From positions 1 through 29,706 of the forward strand of contig CAWWAC010000022.1 of assembly GCA_963934855.1 (NCBI GenBank): a stretch of 29,706 nucleotides of DNA, read 5' to 3'. Of this stretch, positions 16,326 through 25,193 are shown one piece after another; within the stretch, counting starts at the first letter, position 1; every line of letters begins with the position of its first letter. This DNA comes from MAG-120531 sp963934855 (GTDB taxonomy: Bacteria > Bacteroidota > Bacteroidia > Flavobacteriales > Flavobacteriaceae). Under the pieces are notes generated by a model that was given only the letters and a program-made list of their open reading frames with translations, was not told the origin of the DNA and did not search any database. A program made the translations under genes and the position numbers.

Positions 16326-16877
16326 ATGCTCTACATGAAAAACATATTTTTTTACCCTTTATTGACGCTAGTGGTCTTTACCACTAGTGTTTTAAACGCA
16401 CAAGATTTTGGCAAACTAGACTTGAGTCCTATGGACATTGCTTGGTTTCCTACCAAACATATGGACGCTAATAAGAAAATGCGCGTAATCTACAACAGAC
16501 CTCAGCTAAAAAGCAGGGCTCTTAGCGTCCTAACACCAATAGATGCTGTTTGGAGAACTGGCGCTAATGAAGCTTCAGAAATTACATTTTACACGGATGT
16601 TGTCTTTGGTGGAAAAGAGGTAAAAGCAGGTAGTTATGCCTTATTTACTATTCCAGGAAAAAATAGCTGGACCATTATCCTCAATAGCAACCTTAACCAA
16701 TGGGGCTCTTATGCTTATGATGAGAAAGCCGATGTGGTTAGAGTAAAAGCTATTGTTAGTGAAGACAAAGAGGCCTTAGAATATTTTAGCATGGTCTTTC
16801 ATGAAAACAAAGGAGGCCTTCAACTTTCTATGGGTTGGGACAAGCTAAGGGTACATCTACCAATAAGTATAAAATAA
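16326..16877 (+). CDS. Secreted DUF2911 family protein
   Basis: An exported protein of the DUF2911 family, which is common in Bacteroidota and has no established function. A signal peptide ends at LNA/QDF. The mature part of about 157 residues carries the family blocks around IYNRPQLKSR, VWRTGANEASEITFYTDV, AGSYALFTIPG and WTIILN, and is likely beta-rich. Two starts are possible: Met1 at 16326 and Met4 at 16335. Met4 gives the more usual signal peptide (MKNIFFYPLL), so the true start may be 16335. It is a single-gene unit, divergent from asnB, with a hairpin terminator at its end. Confidence 0.88.
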   Translation: MLYMKNIFFYPLLTLVVFTTSVLNAQDFGKLDLSPMDIAWFPTKHMDANKKMRVIYNRPQLKSRALSVLTPIDAVWRTGANEASEITFYTDVVFGGKEVKAGSYALFTIPGKNSWTIILNSNLNQWGSYAYDEKADVVRVKAIVSEDKEALEYFSMVFHENKGGLQLSMGWDKLRVHLPISIK

Positions 16878-16884
16878 AACATAT

Positions 16885-16920
16885 AAAAAAAAAGAGGCCC
16901 TGGGGTCTCTTTTTTTTTTT
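16885..16920. terminator. Bidirectional terminator, DUF2911 gene / amidohydrolase
   Basis: An A-tract, AGAGGCC (16893-16899), a short loop and GGTCTCT (16904-16910), then at least ten T. One pair is G-U in the plus-strand RNA and A-C in the minus-strand RNA, so it should fold slightly better for the plus gene. The T-run reaches into the stop codon of the amidohydrolase at 16919-16921. Confidence 0.85.
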
Positions 16921-18550
16921 ACTTTTTATAAACCAACTGGCCATCTATATACGTTTGTTGCACCGTCACTTTGGGCACCTCAGATAGAGGAATGACCATC
17001 ATATCTGTATTGTAAATAACAAAGTCTGCCATTTTACCTACACTAATACTCCCACGTTCCATTTCTTGAAAATTTGAGTGAGCCGCCCATAGGGTCATGC
17101 CTTTAAGAGTTTCTTCTCTTGTTAACGCTTCTTGCACTTGAAAACCACCCTTTGGAAATTCAGCAGTATCTTGCCTGGCGGTAGCAGCTAAAAAAGTTAA
17201 AAAAGGGCTTAGCTGCTCTACCGGAAAATCTGTTCCAAGAGCAATAGTTCCCGCCTTATTTAATAAGGTTTTAAACGCATAAGCCCCCTGCATACGCTTG
17301 GCACCCAAACGGTCTTCTGCCCAATACATATCTGAAGTGGCGTGAGTAGGTTGCACAGAAGGAATAATCCCTTTAGAAAAATAGTCAAAATCTTCTAGGC
17401 TTATAATCTGAGCGTGCTCTACTTTCCAACGCTTATCTTTTTTACCTTTTAAAGCAGTTGTATAAGCCCTAAGTACCGCAATATTTGCAGAATCTCCAAT
17501 GGCATGAGTATTCATTTGGTAGTCAGTCTCTGCTAATCTTTTAGCCAGTGCTTCTATCTCATCTATAGGCGTAACCATAGACCCAAAATGGCCATCTCTA
17601 TCTGAATAAGCCTCCTTAAGAGTGGCGCCCCTAGAACCTAAAGCACCATCTGCATACACTTTTATAGAGCCCACTCTTAGGCGAGGCGTTTCTATAATTC
17701 CCTTTGGTAAAAAGTAGTCTAAATTCTCTTTAGAATTACTCACCATGGCATACAGCCGTATTTTTAGATCACCTGTTTTTTGAAGACTGTCTATTATTTC
17801 TATAATATCCCTGTTTAAACCAGCGTCATTTACAGTAGTTAAGCCATAAGAAACTGCTATTCGTTCTGCGTCTTTTAGGGCAGTTATTTTATCTGAAATT
17901 GACGGAACTGGCATAACGGCGTCTACTAGAGCCATTGGGTTGTCTACTAGAATACCAATAAGTACGCCACCCTTTTTTTCTATACTCCCACCAGAAACCA
18001 CCGTATTATTATGAATGCCAGCCAAGTCCAAAGCGGCTTGATTCACCAAATAAGCATGGCCGTCTACTCTCTCTAAGGCCACTGGTGTGTTTGGAAATAA
18101 AGCATCTAAAGCCTCCTTAGTTGGGTACTCTTTTACTTCCCAATCATTTTGATCCCACCCCCTGCCTCTTATAAAAGTAGTTGGTTTTTCATCGTTAAAG
18201 GCCACTACCCTATCCAACACTTCCTGGTAACTCTTAGTCCCTACTAAATCTACTATCTGTTGGTTTTGTCCTAGTCCATAAAAATGACAATGAGCATCTA
18301 TGATCCCTGGAGTAATGGCTTTGCCCCCAGCATCTATTGTATGAAGTGCTCTATAGCGGGCGGTTAAAGCGGCGCTTTCACCTATGGCCACAAAGCGGCC
18401 GTTATGCACCGCAAAAGCAGTGCCTCCAGCTCCAGAAGGATCTACCGTATACAGCTTGGCATTAACCACTAAAAGGTCTACAGATTCTTTTTTTGCACAA
18501 CTCATAGCAAAAATACACAGACAAAAAAGGAAAGTTTTAGTTAAGTTCAT
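16919..18550 (-). CDS. Amidohydrolase family protein (YtcJ/Amidohydro_3 type), probable lipoprotein
   Basis: A metal-dependent hydrolase of the amidohydrolase superfamily, 543 residues. The metal-binding GIIDAHCHF (82-90; His87 and His89) follows a small beta-sandwich start, and MNTHAIGDSA, VEHAQIIS and TDFPVE give later ligands and the final Asp. The layout matches PF07969, whose members hydrolyse formamides, N-acyl amino acids or cyclic amides; the substrate here is unknown. The N terminus is a short hydrophobic segment ending AMSC, so Cys18 is probably lipidated, although Ala at -3 is less usual. That would place the enzyme in the envelope. It lies 91 bp after the barrel gene on the same strand. 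Confidence 0.9.
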   Translation of the reverse strand: MNLTKTFLFCLCIFAMSCAKKESVDLLVVNAKLYTVDPSGAGGTAFAVHNGRFVAIGESAALTARYRALHTIDAGGKAITPGIIDAHCHFYGLGQNQQIVDLVGTKSYQEVLDRVVAFNDEKPTTFIRGRGWDQNDWEVKEYPTKEALDALFPNTPVALERVDGHAYLVNQAALDLAGIHNNTVVSGGSIEKKGGVLIGILVDNPMALVDAVMPVPSISDKITALKDAERIAVSYGLTTVNDAGLNRDIIEIIDSLQKTGDLKIRLYAMVSNSKENLDYFLPKGIIETPRLRVGSIKVYADGALGSRGATLKEAYSDRDGHFGSMVTPIDEIEALAKRLAETDYQMNTHAIGDSANIAVLRAYTTALKGKKDKRWKVEHAQIISLEDFDYFSKGIIPSVQPTHATSDMYWAEDRLGAKRMQGAYAFKTLLNKAGTIALGTDFPVEQLSPFLTFLAATARQDTAEFPKGGFQVQEALTREETLKGMTLWAAHSNFQEMERGSISVGKMADFVIYNTDMMVIPLSEVPKVTVQQTYIDGQLVYKK

Positions 18551-18577
18551 GGGTGTAATTTAAAGTGAAACTGTTTA

Positions 18578-18591
18578 AAAACAGCTGTTTT
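18578..18591. repeat. 14-bp palindrome AAAACAGCTGTTTT
   Basis: A perfect 14-bp palindrome in the 91-bp gap between the barrel gene and the amidohydrolase gene, some 28 bp before the amidohydrolase ATG. It overlaps a second pairing, CTGTTT with AAACAG (18571-18584). It could be a protein-binding site or a weak terminator for the barrel gene. No -7 element is clear in this gap. Confidence 0.4.
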
Positions 18592-18641
18592 ATTTATTTT
18601 TTAAAGTGGCATATAAAGTTTGGATAAACAAGTATAATCAC

Positions 18642-20450
18642 TTAAAGGTCAAACTTGTACTGAGCACCTGCCAACACAATCCTTGGAGGGGCTGCAAAAC
18701 CTGACCAAATTTCATATGCACTATCTGTGAGGTTAGTCCCTTTAAGAAATAAAGAAAGTCTCTCATTTATCTGATAATTAAAATGTAAACCAACTAAGTT
18801 ATAAGCTGGCAAATCATAGGTATAAGAAGGCATTTCCCCTGCTGTAATAAATTGTACTACTTGGCTGTTTCTTGCAGCACGCTCCCCAGTATACTCCCAA
18901 TTTATCTGTAAAGAAAAATCCTTTAAAAAAGAATAATTTACAGATATTTTAGCTGTTTGTTCTGGTAAATGCCAGGCACCCTCTTGGGTGTTTAAAGCAA
19001 AAGAATGGGTTTCATATTGGCCATTGAGCAACATGCCACTTAAGGGCTCCCAATCTAAAGAAATACCTAAAGTATTTTGATCCATAGCCTCATAGACTAC
19101 CTCAAAACTGTTTCCTAAATTAAAAGCCTTTGGGAAAGTTCTAAAATAATTGACAGGATTTTCAACGAAAAGAGCTCTGTCATTCATAGACTGATGGGCC
19201 CAATAGGCCGCGTAAGAAAAGGAACCTAGCAATCCCTTTACTCCTAAACGCAGAGAATATCTCAAATCTGTAGGTCTCATGCTCAGGCTTGGAGACACAA
19301 AAGGATTTTCATTGACAAACCCTTCAAAGCTATTGATAATATAATCTCCGCTCATACTCCCAAATATTAAAACAGACTGCTCTAAAAGGCTGTAATGACC
19401 ATATAAATCTGGATACACCTTAAGCTTAGCTGCCTCTTTAAAAGCGGCATTGGCGTAAATAATTCGAGCACCCATTTTAAAATAAGCCTTTTCACTGGTC
19501 AGCATTAATTGAGGAGTCACATGAAATTTATAATAGGAATAAGGGTCTCCTTGAGTGCTCTCAAAAGAGGACAATTCATTGGTCATAAAATCTCCAGACA
19601 GATACGCAGCACCTACCTCTAATTTTAAAGGTATATTACCCAAGGGGAACTCAAAATCTGTTTGTAACGCTGCCTTTTGCTCATAGGACTCAGTGACATC
19701 TCTAAAATAACTAGCGTTCAGCTGTGCCTTTTTAAGGACTCCCTTTTCTTTTGTAAAAGCAGTCCCTAAGGCTACAGAAAAATAGTTCTGCTGAAGGTTG
19801 TACTCAGTTTCAGCAAGGGAAAGAATGGAAAGTCCCTCTAAATCATTATTCACCTTACTATTTGTGTTAAATGACATGGGTAGTCCGTACCATGAATAGG
19901 CCAAATGTCTGAGGGAGAGATCTGTTTCAAAGCGGCTGTCTCTTTTCTGATAGGTATAGCTTCCAATGAGACTAGTGTTAAAGTAATTACTATCCCAATT
20001 TAGCTTTGGCAAGTTTCTGCTCATGCTATGGTGGTCTAGGTTTATTCCTACAGATTTATAGCGGGATTTTTTAATACGGCTGTCAAAGAGCACATCTGCA
20101 GTTCCCCGCATTCCAAGTCCTAACTGAGCCATACTATTAAAACTCTTTTGGGGTGTTTCAACAGCTAAAGGTTCTGCCTCTCCCAATAAAGGCATAAAGG
20201 TAGCCGCTACAGGAAAGGTCATTATATGATAACGCATTGCCATTCGCTCCGCTAGTTTTAAATCACTTAATAGAGGGGCTACTATAGGTTTTGCTCCTAC
20301 TAAAACAACCGGAACATACGCTTTTACAACAGTTACAGATTCTGTTCCCAAGCCTTGGTCTTGGGCATTCAAATTAGAAGCAGCCAACCAAAACCCAAAT
20401 ACACACCATATTTTTAAAAAAATATTCCTAATAGGAGGCTTATTCATCAT
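18642..20450 (-). CDS. TonB-dependent-receptor-like outer-membrane barrel without a plug domain
   Basis: A predicted outer-membrane protein of 602 residues. A signal peptide is cleaved near LNA/QDQ (about residue 29). A segment of about 75 residues follows, containing ESVTVVKAYVPVV and YHIMTFPVAATFMP; it is too short for the usual plug of about 120-150 residues. The rest looks like transmembrane strands, ending in a receptor-like stretch with LSLFLKGTNLTDSAYEIWSG and a last strand GAQYKFDL. The start overlaps the end of the TPR gene by 11 bp (ATGATGAATAA), so it should be translated coupled to it; Met1 (20450) and Met2 (20447) are both possible starts. Without a plug, active TonB-driven uptake is doubtful. 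It may be a partner or anchor for the TPR protein. Confidence 0.8.
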   Translation of the reverse strand: MMNKPPIRNIFLKIWCVFGFWLAASNLNAQDQGLGTESVTVVKAYVPVVLVGAKPIVAPLLSDLKLAERMAMRYHIMTFPVAATFMPLLGEAEPLAVETPQKSFNSMAQLGLGMRGTADVLFDSRIKKSRYKSVGINLDHHSMSRNLPKLNWDSNYFNTSLIGSYTYQKRDSRFETDLSLRHLAYSWYGLPMSFNTNSKVNNDLEGLSILSLAETEYNLQQNYFSVALGTAFTKEKGVLKKAQLNASYFRDVTESYEQKAALQTDFEFPLGNIPLKLEVGAAYLSGDFMTNELSSFESTQGDPYSYYKFHVTPQLMLTSEKAYFKMGARIIYANAAFKEAAKLKVYPDLYGHYSLLEQSVLIFGSMSGDYIINSFEGFVNENPFVSPSLSMRPTDLRYSLRLGVKGLLGSFSYAAYWAHQSMNDRALFVENPVNYFRTFPKAFNLGNSFEVVYEAMDQNTLGISLDWEPLSGMLLNGQYETHSFALNTQEGAWHLPEQTAKISVNYSFLKDFSLQINWEYTGERAARNSQVVQFITAGEMPSYTYDLPAYNLVGLHFNYQINERLSLFLKGTNLTDSAYEIWSGFAAPPRIVLAGAQYKFDL

Positions 20451-23400
20451 CTTGACTGATATTTATAGTTTCTGCTTTTGTAGATGCAATTTTTTCTTTT
20501 GCCTGCTGCACTACATCTGGAAATTGACTAAAATTGTCTATAATATTTTGCCAAATAAAATGAGCCTGAAATAGGTCTTCTAAAGCATAAAAATTATCTG
20601 CCATGAGCAACAATCCTTTAGCAGCCCATATTTTATAAGAGGCGTAATTTTTTGCTAGTTCTTGCACCAATACATTAGACCCCTCAAAATCCTTAGTTTG
20701 TTGTTTGTAATAAGCCAACCAATACCATGTTTCTGCTCCTAACTCTCCTGTAGCCACATTTTTTAAGCTTAAATAAGCTGCAGCTGCCTCTTTAGCATCT
20801 CCTTGCTCTTGAGCAGACCGGGCCAACATAATTTGAGCATCTTGTTTAATCTGGAAATCTAAACCCTCTATAATCAATACCTGCTGGGCATAGTTGCGCA
20901 GCTTTTTGAAGTCTTTTTTTTCATAACTTAAACGCATGAGATTGGTCATGGCATAACTCCTGTTCTGGGGATCTTGTGCCATAACTAAAAGTTTTTCTAG
21001 ACTTTGGATAGGATCTCCGCCTATTTTTTGCTCCATCTTTATTTGTGCCACTGCCACAAGTGCAGACTCACTGTTTTCAGATTGAGCTTCCGCCACCCAT
21101 TGAAACTCAGGAAGGGCTTTTTCAAATAAGCTGGCATCCTTATAAGCCTGAGCCAATAAAAATCTAATAGAAAGCTGCTGTTTGCCCTCAGGAAAATCTT
21201 CTAAATACCCTTCATACATTTTTATTTGCTCCATGCGGTCCAATAAAGAAGCACGCCTAGTAATTTGTTCATAACTATCTCTTTCTAAGGACTCATTAGA
21301 GTCTGGAGTAACTGCTAAATCTTTGGTCCAAGTCAAATAATCTTGCACCCTACCCTGCTCTATATAAATTCTCTTAGCAGCTGCTATGGCCTGAGAAAAC
21401 TCAGCAGATTTTGAAAAGTTCTGAGTGAGTTTTTTAAAAACCTCTAAAGCAGCTTCCAGTTCAGATTGGTTGTAGAGCAACAGTCCTTTTTTAAGTTGTG
21501 CCTCTGGAACTAATGAGCTAGATGGAAAACTAGAAATTAACTTGTCAAAAACGTGAATAGCGGATACTGACATTTCCGCAGCAGAATAAGCCATGCCTAG
21601 TTCTAGCATTGCTTTGGGCAAATAAATAGGACTCTTAGATATTTTTTCAAAGCCCTCTAACATCTTAATTTTTAAATCTAATTGTCCAGAAAGGCCCTGT
21701 GCCATAGCACTGTTAAAGGTAGCGTAAGCTTTTAAATCTTTTGAGACCAGAATTGTTGTTTCGTAATAAGAAACCGCATTTTTATAATCCCCTAGGCTGT
21801 AATAGGCATCTGCCATTCTCACAAGTGACTGCTCATATTCTGCAGTAAAGTCTGGGTTTTGATCCACCAAAACAGAGAACTCCTTAAATGCCGCAATAGC
21901 AGCTGCGTATTTTTGGGTCTTAAAGTAGGCATAGCCCTTCTGGAAGGGATATAGTGTTTGCAACCTTAAGGAAAGCTTATCTTTTAAGGGCTTTAATAAA
22001 TCAAAAGCAGCAAAAGCAGCAGGATAATTGTAAGTACGGAGTGCTATTTCTGCCTTCCAAAAATAAGCAGTGCTAGCAAGAGCGCTCTTAGCGTCTTTTT
22101 GAATAATAAGGTCTAAAAAATCTATGGCTTTCTGAAACTCTTTTACCTCCAAAGCCTCCAAGGCAGCATACAAAGCTATGGTTTGCTTTTCTGGGCCTGT
22201 AGACATGTTTGGAAGCTGCTCTAAAAGCGCCAAGGCCGCTGTGTAGTTTCGTTCTAATAAATAAGCATTTATAAGGAGTTCTTTAAGATTTTCTGTTTGA
22301 ACATCTAAAGGATAATTCAGAATAAAATGATCAAGCACACTAGCAATAGCTTCATAAGGATTTCCTACCTCGTAACTTAACTTGGCATAATTTAGATAAG
22401 AATCTTTGATAATCTCTGGAGTAAAAACCAGATTAGAAGCACTTTTAAAAGCGTTTAAAGCTGCTTGTTTTTGATCAGTCATTAAATAAGAAGCTCCCAA
22501 ATAATAGTAAGCGTTCTGTGCCAAAGCGTCTTTTCCCTGAATAATTTTATTAAACTGATCAATGGCACTTTCATATTCCTTAATAAAATAGTAGCTATAC
22601 CCAAGCTGGTAATAATCTTGCTGTGCCCAAGATTTTTTTTCACCTCTATAAGCCTTCAGGTAAGGAATGGCTTTTTCATACTGCTGCAAGTTAAAATAAG
22701 ATTCTCCAATTATCTTATTAATTTCAGAGGCCTCTATTTCATTGGCCTTGGGAAGGTACTTTTGAGCTGCCTGAATGGCCTCTATAAATTGCCCCTCTTT
22801 AAAATAAATGTCTGCCAAATAGTAACCCACTTTTTCAGTGATTTTAGTATTGGGTAAGGGTGTAGAAAAAACTGCTTTTGCAGCTTTAGTATTCCCAGTA
22901 GCATAGGCTAAATAAGCTTTGTAATAAGTGGCTAAAGGGCCAAATTTTTTTGAATTTAATACTTTTTCAAAAAGGAGAGTTGCACTCTTATAGTCCCCAT
23001 CCGCAAAACGTGCATAGCCATATGAAAAATAAAATTTGTCTAAGTCAGCTCCCTCAATAGAGAAAGGGTTCACCTTTACAAACCAAGGCAGCGCTTTGCT
23101 ATACTGTCCTATATTAAAATAGGAATAACCCACAGAAGCATACATTTGGTTAGATTTTAAAGAACTGGGATATTGAGTCACAAATTCAGAAACCAAGACC
23201 ATAGCATCTTTTTGATTGAGTGCTATAGCAGACAAGGTGTATATGTATTTGGCTTGCTCCGCAATTACCAAACCATTGTCTGTTATAAATTTTTGACTTA
23301 GGGCCTTTGCCTTTTTAAAACGCGCTGCGGCCAACCACTCTTGGGCCTGCTCCATTTGTTGTGACGCATAAGACGCTCCTTGCATAGATTGCCCTTGAAC

Positions 23401-23457
23401 CTCTGTAAGACCATGCAAAAAAAGAAATCCTAAAAAAAAATAACTAATAACTCGCAT
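20440..23457 (-). CDS. Large secreted TPR-repeat protein
   Basis: A 1005-residue exported protein of helical repeats. A signal peptide (MRVISYFFLGFLFLHGL, cleaved near QGQ, about residue 23) is followed by TPR-like units almost end to end, with recurrent patterns such as YFNIGQYSKALPWF, YYLGASYLMTDQKQAAL and ADAYYSLGDYKNAVSYY. No enzymatic motif is seen and the last residues (ISQDDE) are acidic. Such solenoids act as protein-binding scaffolds in the periplasm. It is the first gene of the pair with the outer-membrane barrel, overlapping by 11 bp, and it is divergent from ftsE. Possible roles include envelope assembly or outer-membrane complex scaffolding; nothing in the sequence decides between them. 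Confidence 0.85.
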   Translation of the reverse strand: MRVISYFFLGFLFLHGLTEVQGQSMQGASYASQQMEQAQEWLAAARFKKAKALSQKFITDNGLVIAEQAKYIYTLSAIALNQKDAMVLVSEFVTQYPSSLKSNQMYASVGYSYFNIGQYSKALPWFVKVNPFSIEGADLDKFYFSYGYARFADGDYKSATLLFEKVLNSKKFGPLATYYKAYLAYATGNTKAAKAVFSTPLPNTKITEKVGYYLADIYFKEGQFIEAIQAAQKYLPKANEIEASEINKIIGESYFNLQQYEKAIPYLKAYRGEKKSWAQQDYYQLGYSYYFIKEYESAIDQFNKIIQGKDALAQNAYYYLGASYLMTDQKQAALNAFKSASNLVFTPEIIKDSYLNYAKLSYEVGNPYEAIASVLDHFILNYPLDVQTENLKELLINAYLLERNYTAALALLEQLPNMSTGPEKQTIALYAALEALEVKEFQKAIDFLDLIIQKDAKSALASTAYFWKAEIALRTYNYPAAFAAFDLLKPLKDKLSLRLQTLYPFQKGYAYFKTQKYAAAIAAFKEFSVLVDQNPDFTAEYEQSLVRMADAYYSLGDYKNAVSYYETTILVSKDLKAYATFNSAMAQGLSGQLDLKIKMLEGFEKISKSPIYLPKAMLELGMAYSAAEMSVSAIHVFDKLISSFPSSSLVPEAQLKKGLLLYNQSELEAALEVFKKLTQNFSKSAEFSQAIAAAKRIYIEQGRVQDYLTWTKDLAVTPDSNESLERDSYEQITRRASLLDRMEQIKMYEGYLEDFPEGKQQLSIRFLLAQAYKDASLFEKALPEFQWVAEAQSENSESALVAVAQIKMEQKIGGDPIQSLEKLLVMAQDPQNRSYAMTNLMRLSYEKKDFKKLRNYAQQVLIIEGLDFQIKQDAQIMLARSAQEQGDAKEAAAAYLSLKNVATGELGAETWYWLAYYKQQTKDFEGSNVLVQELAKNYASYKIWAAKGLLLMADNFYALEDLFQAHFIWQNIIDNFSQFPDVVQQAKEKIASTKAETINISQDDE

Positions 23458-23493
23458 AAATGATGAGTAGTTAAATATGAATCTTATTTCTTA

Positions 23494-23555
23494 AAACGCC
23501 TCATATTCAATTTAAGTATAAAGGAACGGAAAATTAAAAAATCTATGAGGTGTTT
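23494..23555. repeat. Spaced inverted repeat in the TPR/ftsE divergent region
   Basis: AAACGCCTCATA (23494-23505) and TATGAGGTGTTT (23544-23555) are inverted copies with one mismatch, 38 bp apart. The mismatch is a G-U pair in plus-strand RNA, so 12 continuous pairs can form there. It fills the 135-bp region between the start codons of the TPR gene and ftsE. A shared operator is the simplest idea. Confidence 0.5.
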
Positions 23556-23592
23556 CAAAAGAACTTAGTACATTTATATCAACAATTTTTAT

Positions 23593-24276
23593 ATGTCAAT
23601 TCCCGTATTACAAATTCAAAACGCATACATATACCAGGATCAGAATTTGGTGCTTCAAGACGTTCATATCACCCTTCAAAAAGGAGATTTTGTCTATTTA
23701 ATTGGTAAAACTGGAAGCGGAAAAAGTAGTCTAATGAAAGCCCTTTACGGAGAAATTCCTTTGACTCAAGGAAGCGGCCGCATTGTGGGTGTCTCACTAG
23801 AAGGCCTTAAAGAGGCCGACGTTCCTTTTCTGAGACGCAAAATTGGAATTGTTTTCCAAGATTTTAAACTATTACCAGACCGCTCTATTATTGAAAATAT
23901 GCTCTTTGTACTAAAAGCCACTGGCTGGACAAACAAACTAGAAATGGAAGCAAAAAGCAATGAAGTCTTAGACAAGGTAGGTATGAAAACCAAAGGATTT
24001 AAGTACCCTCATGAACTCTCGGGTGGAGAACAACAAAGGGTAGCTATTGCAAGGGCTTTACTCAATGACCCTGAGCTCATTTTAGCAGATGAACCTACCG
24101 GAAATCTGGACCCACAAACCAGTGCAGAAATCATGAAAGTGCTTATAGACGTTCACCAGAGTGGAAGAACCATACTTATGGCTACTCATGATTATGCCCT
24201 ACTGTTAAAATTTCCTTTTAAAACATTAAAATGTGATGGAAGTAAAATTTTTGAAGTAGTACAAACGGGGCTTTAA
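23593..24276 (+). CDS. ftsE: Cell-division ABC ATPase FtsE
   Basis: An ABC-type ATPase of 227 residues that pairs with FtsX at the divisome, where the complex controls peptidoglycan hydrolysis. Walker A is GKTGSGKSS (38-46), the Q-loop glutamine is Gln89, the signature is LSGGEQQ (142-148), Walker B is LILADE (162-167), and the switch histidine is His199. The FQDFKLLPDRSIIENM block is typical of FtsE. No ftsX lies in the window, so FtsX must be encoded elsewhere. A lipoprotein-exporter LolD ATPase is the main alternative given the similar sequences; the overall length and the FQDF-LL block favour FtsE. Its promoter is weak: TACATTTA (23569-23576), one base off the -7 consensus. Confidence 0.88.
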   Translation: MSIPVLQIQNAYIYQDQNLVLQDVHITLQKGDFVYLIGKTGSGKSSLMKALYGEIPLTQGSGRIVGVSLEGLKEADVPFLRRKIGIVFQDFKLLPDRSIIENMLFVLKATGWTNKLEMEAKSNEVLDKVGMKTKGFKYPHELSGGEQQRVAIARALLNDPELILADEPTGNLDPQTSAEIMKVLIDVHQSGRTILMATHDYALLLKFPFKTLKCDGSKIFEVVQTGL

Positions 24277-24383
24277 GTCTGTATGTCAAATACTTAAATT
24301 TCTCAAAGACAGTCTGTTTCAACTCAAGGCACATTGTTCTCTATTTTTTTGTTTCTTTGTTTAAATCAAATGACTATTCATAG

Positions 24384-25136
24384 ATGGAAATATTAGGTAT
24401 TGACATTGGAGGTTCTGGAATAAAAGGAGCCATGGTAAATATAGAAACAGGTGCCATGCTCACAGAAAGATTTAGAATTCCCACTCCTAGAAATAGAAAA
24501 CCAGAAGATATGGCCGCTGTAGTAGCCCAAATAGTAACACACTTTAGCTATAGTGGACCCATAGGAGTAGGATTTCCAAGTGTTATTAAAAAAGGTATTT
24601 GTAAAAGCAAAGGCAACCTTCACAAAAGTTGGAAAGGAATGAATGTAGTTTCCTTATTTGAAAAACACACCAAATGTAAAGTAGTAGTAAATAACGATGC
24701 AGATGCTGCTGCCTCTGCAGAAATGGCTTTTGGTGCTGGCAAAGATAAAGATGGTTTTGTAATGATGATCACCATAGGAACTGGGTTAGGAAGTGGTGCC
24801 TTTTTAAATGGGAAACTCATTCCAAACTTTGAATTAGGCCAAATTCCTTATAAAAAATATGACAAAATTGAAAGCTGGACCTCTGGGGCTGCAAAAGAAA
24901 GTGAAATGCTCTCTTTTAAAATTTGGGCCAAAAGATTTAACACTTTCTTACATTACGTAAACCTCATCTGTGCTCCAGACCTCATTATTATAGGAGGAGG
25001 CACTTCTAAAGATTGGGATAGATTTTCAGATGAACTTCATATTGACGTACCCATTATTCCGGCTGAATTCTTAAATAACTCTGGTATTATTGGTGCAGCT
25101 GTATCTGTAAAAAATACCTATAAAGAACTAGTATAA
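24384..25136 (+). CDS. ppgK: Polyphosphate glucokinase (ROK family)
   Basis: Phosphorylates glucose to glucose 6-phosphate with inorganic polyphosphate (often also ATP) as donor. The 250-residue ROK protein has the phosphate loop DIGGSGIKGA (7-16), VVNNDADAAASAE (101-113) with the likely catalytic Asp105, and TIGTGLGSG (130-138). It lacks the cysteine-rich zinc motif of most ROK sugar kinases, and ELGQIPYKKY stands in the matching place, as in actinobacterial PPGK. Donor preference cannot be read from sequence, so a plain glucokinase is possible. It lies 107 bp after ftsE with no obvious shared function, and ends in a very strong hairpin terminator. Confidence 0.9.
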   Translation: MEILGIDIGGSGIKGAMVNIETGAMLTERFRIPTPRNRKPEDMAAVVAQIVTHFSYSGPIGVGFPSVIKKGICKSKGNLHKSWKGMNVVSLFEKHTKCKVVVNNDADAAASAEMAFGAGKDKDGFVMMITIGTGLGSGAFLNGKLIPNFELGQIPYKKYDKIESWTSGAAKESEMLSFKIWAKRFNTFLHYVNLICAPDLIIIGGGTSKDWDRFSDELHIDVPIIPAEFLNNSGIIGAAVSVKNTYKELV

Positions 25137-25180
25137 AACAATAAAAAAGCCCGCTATAAGCGGGCTTTTTTATTGTTTTA
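25134..25180. terminator. Bidirectional terminator between ppgK and typA, 21-bp perfect stem
   Basis: A perfect inverted repeat of 21 bp (25134-25154 and 25160-25180) around the loop TATAA. The core is AAAAAAGCCCGC with GCGGGCTTTTTT, extended outward by AT pairs until it includes the whole ppgK stop codon. The typA gene ends on the other strand 14 bp away, so it serves both genes. Confidence 0.93.
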
Positions 25181-25193
25181 TACTGTCTTATGA

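Noticed and set aside
24277..24383. Possible ppgK promoter in the T-rich region before its start
   Set aside because: TTG and several TTTG strings occur, but none gives a TAnnTTTG with proper spacing, so no specific call was made.
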